57,649 nt of DNA from an uncultured Lachnospiraceae bacterium (GTDB taxonomy: Bacteria; Bacillota; Clostridia; Lachnospirales; Lachnospiraceae): assembly GCA_910579085.1 (NCBI GenBank), contig CAJTRU010000019.1, positions 1 to 57,649 of the forward strand, read 5' to 3'. The position numbers and the translations under genes were made by a program. Position 1 is the first letter of the stretch; every line of letters begins with the position of its first letter. Under the pieces are notes generated by a model. It ran no database searches and was not told where the DNA came from. It saw only the letters and a list, made by a program, of their open reading frames with translations. Of the stretch, positions 53,235-57,649 are shown one piece after another.

Positions 53235-54113
53235 ATGAAAGGAATTATACTTGCCGGCGGTTCAGGGACAAGGCTGTACCCGCTTACTATGGTTACTTCC
53301 AAACAGCTACTGCCAGTTTATGATAAACCGATGATTTACTATCCGCTTTCAACCCTTATGCTTGCTGGTATACGTGATATCCTTATAATATCTACAAGCA
53401 TGGATATTGGCAACTTTGAACGCCTTCTTGGGGATGGCAGTCATTTAGGTATTAATTTAAGTTATAAAGTACAGCCTTCACCTGATGGTCTTGCACAGGC
53501 ATTTATATTAGGTGAAGAATTTATAGCTGGTGATGCATGTGCAATGGTACTTGGGGATAATATATTTTATGGAAGTGGCCTTAAAAAGCATCTGCGTGAA
53601 GCAGCTTCAGTACAAAATGGCGCTACTATATTTGGTTATTATGTTGATGACCCTGAGCGTTTTGGCATAGTTGAGTTTGATGAAAATGGCAAAGCTGTTT
53701 CTATTGAAGAAAAACCAGAACATCCTAAGTCAAATTACTGCGTTACTGGTCTTTATTTTTATGATAACAGGGTTGTGGAGATGGCAAAAAAAGTAAAACC
53801 TTCTAAACGTGGTGAACTTGAAATTACAGACCTTAACAGGATGTACCTGGAAGAAGGCCAGCTTAATGTAATAACCCTAGGCCGTGGCTATGCATGGCTT
53901 GATACTGGGACAATTGACGCCCTTTCTGATGCTACTGAATTTGTCAGGGTTATAGAAAACCGCCAGGGCATAAAGATTTCAGCTATTGAAGAAATTGCGT
54001 ATAAAAATAACTGGATATCCCAGGACAAGCTTTTAGAGTCAGCAGAACTTTATGGCAAGTCTGCATATGGCAAGCATTTAAAACAAGTTGCAAATGGAAA
54101 AATCCTGTATTAG
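53235..54113 (+). CDS. rfbA: Glucose-1-phosphate thymidylyltransferase
   Basis: 292 residues. Makes dTDP-glucose from dTTP and glucose 1-phosphate, the first step of dTDP-rhamnose and related sugars. GIILAGGSGTRLYPLT is the nucleotide-binding start, QLLPVYDKPMIYYPLS and LVLGDNIFYG, seen as MVLGDNIFYGSGL, are RmlA motifs, and GRGYAWLDTGT lies near the C terminus. TGGAGGAATTATAA precedes the ATG. rfbB follows 43 bases later. rfbC and rfbD, needed to reach rhamnose, are not in the window. Confidence 0.96.
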   Translation: MKGIILAGGSGTRLYPLTMVTSKQLLPVYDKPMIYYPLSTLMLAGIRDILIISTSMDIGNFERLLGDGSHLGINLSYKVQPSPDGLAQAFILGEEFIAGDACAMVLGDNIFYGSGLKKHLREAASVQNGATIFGYYVDDPERFGIVEFDENGKAVSIEEKPEHPKSNYCVTGLYFYDNRVVEMAKKVKPSKRGELEITDLNRMYLEEGQLNVITLGRGYAWLDTGTIDALSDATEFVRVIENRQGIKISAIEEIAYKNNWISQDKLLESAELYGKSAYGKHLKQVANGKILY

Positions 54114-54156
54114 TTTTTATCCAGGATTTATATAAAAATGGAGGATATAAAAAGAT

Positions 54157-55185
54157 ATGAATATAATTGTAACAGGCGGAGCCGGGTTTATTGGCGGCAA
54201 TTTCTGCCACTATATGACAGAAAAATATCCAGATGACATGATTTTGTGCATTGATAAACTTACTTATGCTGGCAATATGGAAACCCTTGCACCTATAATG
54301 GAAAGGCAGAATTTTAAATTTTTTAAAACGGATATTGCAGACAGGGAAGCAGTTTATAAAATATTTGAGGAAGAAAAGCCAGACATAATTGTAAACTTTG
54401 CTGCTGAAAGCCATGTTGACCGTTCTATAAATGAACCAGAAATCTTTCTTAAGACTAATATTATTGGCACAAGTGTCCTGCTTGACGCATGCCACAAATA
54501 TGGCATAAAACGTTACCACCAGGTTTCTACTGATGAAGTTTATGGTGACCTTCCACTTGACAGGCCAGACCTTTTCTTTACAGAAACAACACCAATCCAT
54601 ACAAGCAGCCCTTATTCTGCTTCAAAAGCATCTGCTGACCTGCTTGTGCAGGCATACTCACGCACATACGGGCTGCCATGTACAATATCCAGATGTTCAA
54701 ATAACTATGGGCCATACCATTTTCCAGAAAAGCTTATCCCGCTTATTATCTCAAATGTACTGGATGATAAGCCTGTACCTGTATATGGAACTGGTGAAAA
54801 TGTACGCGACTGGCTTTATGTAAAAGACCACTGTATTGCAATAGACCTTATAATACGCAAGGGTACACCAGGCGAAGTTTATAATATAGGCGGACACAAT
54901 GAAAAAACTAATATGGAAGTTGTTAAAACTGTTATTGCAGGACTTGGCAAAAGTGAAGACCTTATAACACATGTAACTGACAGGCCTGGACATGACAGGC
55001 GCTATGCAATAGACCCTTCCAAAATCCATAATGAACTTGGCTGGCTTCCAGAAACACCATTTGAAGAGGGTATCAAAAAGACTATCCAGTGGTATCTTGA
55101 TAATAAGGAATGGTGGGAAAATATTATTAAAGGTGATTACCAGGACTATTACGAAAAAATGTATGGAAACCGCAATTTAATTTAA
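54157..55185 (+). CDS. rfbB: dTDP-glucose 4,6-dehydratase
   Basis: 342 residues. Converts dTDP-glucose to dTDP-4-keto-6-deoxyglucose. SDR-extended family: GGAGFIGGNFCHY for NAD, FAAESHVDRSI, TDEVYGDL with the catalytic Asp/Glu, YSASKASADLL with Tyr and Lys, and RCSNNYGPYHFPEKLIPL. TGGAGGATATAAA lies before the ATG. It follows rfbA on the same strand and ends in a bidirectional terminator before glf. Confidence 0.96.
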   Translation: MNIIVTGGAGFIGGNFCHYMTEKYPDDMILCIDKLTYAGNMETLAPIMERQNFKFFKTDIADREAVYKIFEEEKPDIIVNFAAESHVDRSINEPEIFLKTNIIGTSVLLDACHKYGIKRYHQVSTDEVYGDLPLDRPDLFFTETTPIHTSSPYSASKASADLLVQAYSRTYGLPCTISRCSNNYGPYHFPEKLIPLIISNVLDDKPVPVYGTGENVRDWLYVKDHCIAIDLIIRKGTPGEVYNIGGHNEKTNMEVVKTVIAGLGKSEDLITHVTDRPGHDRRYAIDPSKIHNELGWLPETPFEEGIKKTIQWYLDNKEWWENIIKGDYQDYYEKMYGNRNLI

Positions 55186-55235
55186 CCTGGATGCCTAAAT
55201 ACTGCCAGGCTGGACAGGTTTTAAACTTTATATAA

Positions 55236-55292
55236 AAAATACAGGGCAATCTGGAAATAGCCTGGAATATATCCAGATATGCCCTGTATTTT
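55236..55292. terminator. Bidirectional terminator between rfbB and glf
   Basis: AAAATACAGGGC pairs with GCCCTGTATTTT and ATCTGG with CCAGAT in the upper stem. A-rich and U-rich flanks serve both convergent genes. The glf TAA overlaps the stem's last bases. Confidence 0.85.
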
Positions 55293-56385
55293 AATACAGC
55301 TCTGCATCACATAATTCAAGTGCTGCTCCTATTACTTTATCCATATCATAATATTTATACTGGCCAAGCCTTCCGCCAAATATTATATTATTTTCATTAT
55401 CTGACAAACTCTTGTATTCTTCATAAAGAGAATTATTCTTTTCATTATTAACTGGATAATATGGCTCTGCACCCTTCTCCCATTCTGATGAATATTCCCT
55501 GCTTATAATTGTAAATGGCTGCTGCCCAAAGTTAAAATGCTTATGCTCAATTATACGTGTATATGGCACATCCGCTGAAGTATAATTAACAACAGCATTT
55601 CCCTGGTAATTACTGCACTCAAGCCTTTCTGTTTCAAAACGTACTGAACGGTATTCAAGCACACCAAGCTTATAACCATAATATTCATCAATCATTCCTG
55701 TATAGATAACCTTATCCGCATCTACACTGCCTTTAATATCAAAATAATCCGTTGACAGCCTGGTTTCAATGCCTGCAAGCATTTTTTCCACAATAGCTGT
55801 ATATCCATCTACTGGAATACCCTGATACCTGTCATTAAAATAGTTATTATCATAAGTAAAACGTAGTGGAAGCCTTTTTATAATAAATGCAGGCAAATCC
55901 TTACATTCACGTCCCCACTGCTTTTGTGTATAGCCTTTAACAAGTTTCTCATACACATCACGCCCAGCAAGTTTTAAAGCCTGTTCCTCAAGGTTCTGCG
56001 GCTCACCAATATTAAGGCCGCTTATCTGCTTACTAATAATTTCCTGTGCCTCCGCTGGTGTTTTAATTCCCCACATTTTACTAAATGTATTCATATTAAA
56101 CGGAAGGTTATAAAGTTCATCATTGTAAATTGCTACTGGCGAATTTATATAATTATTAAATTCTGAAAACTGGTTTACATAATCCCATATTTTTTTATCA
56201 GATGTGTGGAAAATATGTGCACCATATTTATGGACTTGTATTCCGCCATTATCCTCTGTATATATATTTCCTGCTATATGTGGCCTTTTATCAATAACAA
56301 GGCATTTTTTTCCTGCTTTATTTGCTTCATGCGCAAATACTGCACCAAAAAGCCCTGCCCCTGTCACAAGATAATCATATCCCAT
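55291..56385 (-). CDS. glf: UDP-galactopyranose mutase
   Basis: 364 residues. Flavoenzyme converting UDP-galactopyranose to UDP-galactofuranose. YLVTGAGLFGAVFAHEA is the FAD-binding start, YGAHIFHTSDKKIW and PFNMNTFSKMWG are conserved active-site stretches, GYTQKQWGRECKDLPAF is a family signature, and GGRLGQYKYYDMDKVI ends it. AGGGAGA precedes the ATG. Together with galE it can provide Galf for surface glycans. GtrA precedes it on the same strand by 19 bases. Confidence 0.96.
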   Translation of the reverse strand: MGYDYLVTGAGLFGAVFAHEANKAGKKCLVIDKRPHIAGNIYTEDNGGIQVHKYGAHIFHTSDKKIWDYVNQFSEFNNYINSPVAIYNDELYNLPFNMNTFSKMWGIKTPAEAQEIISKQISGLNIGEPQNLEEQALKLAGRDVYEKLVKGYTQKQWGRECKDLPAFIIKRLPLRFTYDNNYFNDRYQGIPVDGYTAIVEKMLAGIETRLSTDYFDIKGSVDADKVIYTGMIDEYYGYKLGVLEYRSVRFETERLECSNYQGNAVVNYTSADVPYTRIIEHKHFNFGQQPFTIISREYSSEWEKGAEPYYPVNNEKNNSLYEEYKSLSDNENNIIFGGRLGQYKYYDMDKVIGAALELCDAELY

Positions 56386-56404
56386 ACTAATCTCCCTGCC
56401 AGAA

Positions 56405-56839
56405 TTAAGCTTCTTCCCTTCTAAAAATAAATAATTTACTAAATATATAATTTAAAATTACAACAAATACATTTGAAACAATTTTCATAACTATGTCATT
56501 AAAATGCAGTAAGTCAACTGAAAGATACATTATTGCAACATCCATTACACCAGTTGCAAGCCTGCACCCAAAAAATGAAACACACTCCTTAACCAGCAAA
56601 GCAAATGTATTTGTTTTGCTTTCAAAGACAAATATTTTATTAGTGATATAGGCAAATATTACGCTTATCAGCCATGCCACTGAAGTGCCTGTAACAGTGT
56701 CCATATTGAGAATACGCGCAAATACTGCATATGAAACTATATTAACAAGTGTTGTAAGCCCTCCAAACACCAAATAAAGAATAACTTCTTTATATTTAAC
56801 ATAAAGACACATACAAAGTCCAAATATTCTTTTAAACAT
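56405..56839 (-). CDS. GtrA-family membrane protein
   Basis: 144 residues, four predicted TM segments. VLYLVFGGLTTLVNIVSYAV is the GtrA start pattern, VAWLISVIFAYITNKIFVFE is conserved, and NYIFSKLFIFR lies near the end. GtrA-like proteins are thought to move polyprenyl-phosphate-linked sugars across the membrane for glycan decoration. The ATG at 56839 follows TGGAGG; an ATG seven codons upstream has none. It is upstream of glf by 19 bases and probably cotranscribed. Confidence 0.92.
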   Translation of the reverse strand: MFKRIFGLCMCLYVKYKEVILYLVFGGLTTLVNIVSYAVFARILNMDTVTGTSVAWLISVIFAYITNKIFVFESKTNTFALLVKECVSFFGCRLATGVMDVAIMYLSVDLLHFNDIVMKIVSNVFVVILNYIFSKLFIFRREEA

Positions 56840-56879
56840 TATTTTAAGCCTCCATGCCATATCTTTTGAAGCACAAATA

Positions 56880-56906
56880 ATGAAGCCCTGTATATCAGGA
56901 CTTCAT
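56880..56906 (-). terminator. Hairpin after the DUF6465-like gene
   Basis: On the minus strand ATGAAGTCCTG pairs with CAGGGCTTCAT around ATATA, with one G-U pair, followed by TATTTG. It lies 24 bases after the stop. Confidence 0.6.
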
Positions 56907-56929
56907 CCCAGATGCTGTTACCCATATTA

Positions 56930-57475
56930 TTATAACTCAATAGAACCAGACTTTTCTGCATCATTGTTTATAACATAATATGCCCTGCCCTCCTGTGGCT
57001 TAACATATAAATTAACTGCCTCAACCGAAGACTTGTCCATTCCAGACTCATTACAGTATGCATTTACTGCCGCCTCAAATAAAAGCTCATCACTAAACTC
57101 TAAATCATTATACTGTATATACAGTTTATGGACAGTTTCCTTTACATTTGTTGTATCAGCTGTATTTTCTGTTACTGTATTTTCTGTTACTTTATTCTCC
57201 ATTATTTCTTCCTCCACAATTACAGCAGGTTCTTCTTCTGCTGTTACCACTATCGTACTATTTGCTTCTGTATTTAATGTTGTAGTTTCACTGGCTGCTA
57301 AATCCACTGCTTTGCTTTCTGCCACTTCCACTGCTTCTGCCATATCCTCTGTTGCCATTTCTGTTGTTTCTGCTATGTTCCCCGTCATACTAACGCCTTC
57401 TTTCTTATTCTGGTTATGTCTTGTTCTTCTTTTCTCCATCTTTGCCCGTTTATTGCTTTTTCTTTTACTTGGCAT
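56930..57475 (-). CDS. DUF6465-like protein with acidic low-complexity N-terminal region
   Basis: 181 residues. A basic N-terminal tail (PSKRKSNKRAKMEKRRTRHN) and a long Glu/Thr/Val/Ala-rich disordered region (about 30-110, with repeats such as ENKVTENTVTENT) precede a small folded C-terminal domain (about 112-180; KLYIQYNDLEFSDELLFEAA, then VEAVNLYVKPQEGRAYYVIN). That domain resembles the DUF6465 family of Lachnospiraceae as I remember it. Function unknown. TGGAGG precedes the ATG. Confidence 0.7.
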   Translation of the reverse strand: MPSKRKSNKRAKMEKRRTRHNQNKKEGVSMTGNIAETTEMATEDMAEAVEVAESKAVDLAASETTTLNTEANSTIVVTAEEEPAVIVEEEIMENKVTENTVTENTADTTNVKETVHKLYIQYNDLEFSDELLFEAAVNAYCNESGMDKSSVEAVNLYVKPQEGRAYYVINNDAEKSGSIEL

Positions 57476-57552
57476 TTATATACCTCCATATATTTAGTAT
57501 TTATTTATTATAGAGTAAATATACAAATATGTCAAAGTGAACATATATGTGG

Positions 57553-57649
57553 GATAATTTCCAGTTATCTTTTGTTTGTGTAATTTTGCGGGCGGACGCA
57601 GGGTTTCTGGTGTTCCACTAAATTATTCCATAACAGGGCACGCTTGCGC
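57553..57649. repeat. Partial outer-module repeat at the window's right end
   Basis: The left half of the composite repeat: box GATAATTTCCAGTTATC (57553-57569), ACGCAGGGTTTCTG (57596-57609), TTCCACTAAATTATTCC and AGGGCACGCTTGCGC. It is the reverse complement in order and content of the half at 1-125, and the window ends within it. Confidence 0.7.

Noticed and set aside
1..57649. tRNA, rRNA, CRISPR array, prophage, or complete insertion sequence
   Set aside because: I looked for these on both strands and found no cloverleaf-type T-arm strings, no evenly spaced repeats with unique spacers, and no transposase, integrase or phage structural gene.

Overview
The window is chromosomal DNA from a low-GC anaerobic Firmicute, most likely a Lachnospiraceae-type Clostridium relative. 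The evidence is AGGAGG-type ribosome sites, a GerW/YtfJ sporulation gene beside its DUF2953 partner, a tyrosyl T-box leader, a very large 2-hydroxyacyl-CoA dehydratase activase-like protein typical of anaerobes, and several small families mostly seen in that group (DUF4364, DUF6145-like, DUF6465-like). The species is not identifiable from the sequence alone. I see no rRNA, tRNA, CRISPR array, prophage or intact transposase.

Layout. 180-10359 is all minus strand: a membrane protein, a HAD phosphatase, gerW-DUF2953, two unknown proteins, a double GT-C glycosyltransferase fusion, a rhomboid-like protein with a zinc finger, and a double-LysM protein. 10360-11674 is a gene-free block of nested inverted repeats. 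11675-20096 carries the activase-like protein, a CgeB-like glycosyltransferase, a CPBP protease, a small HTH-like gene and two tandem XRE regulators that share a palindromic operator. 20099-26559 holds mscL with a zinc ribbon, the vitamin B6 locus (pdxR divergent from pdxS-pdxT), and an AraC regulator next to a GH43 xylosidase. 26607-34855 is a minus-strand housekeeping run (trxB, dac, dusB, coaX, a DUF6145-like gene, birA, argF, SPFH, NfeD). 34856-36099 is a second block of nested repeats. 36100-42484 is a translation and termination cluster (SpoU methyltransferase, prfA, prmC, DUF1385, rpmE, rho). 42816-45435 is malic enzyme, a YhcC-type radical SAM protein and DUF4364. 45573-47222 is tyrS with its T-box leader and promoter. 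47258-57475 is an envelope and sugar-nucleotide region (phosphoesterase, galE, secreted protein, WYL regulator, YjbR-DUF3795 fusion, rfbA, rfbB, glf, gtrA, DUF6465-like).

How genes work together. PrfA and PrmC are enzyme and substrate. PdxR probably controls pdxST from a palindrome in the shared intergenic region. GalE supplies UDP-galactose, which Glf converts to the furanose form, while RfbA and RfbB start dTDP-deoxysugar synthesis; GtrA and the GT-C fusion fit the same cell-surface glycan theme.

The most unusual structure is an interspersed composite repeat family. An outer imperfect inverted-repeat module occurs at eight sites, including both ends of the window in opposite orientation. 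In four of the eight it is split by a roughly 280-bp foldback element with CAATGTCATTTAGTTAAGG-type ends. The foldback elements come in two oppositely oriented pairs. Two unrelated genes end with a TAA at exactly the same position inside the outer module. Other points worth checking are a likely switching leader upstream of rpmE, an Asn-rich prion-like insert in Rho, and palindromic operator candidates upstream of the WYL regulator and the rhomboid-like gene.
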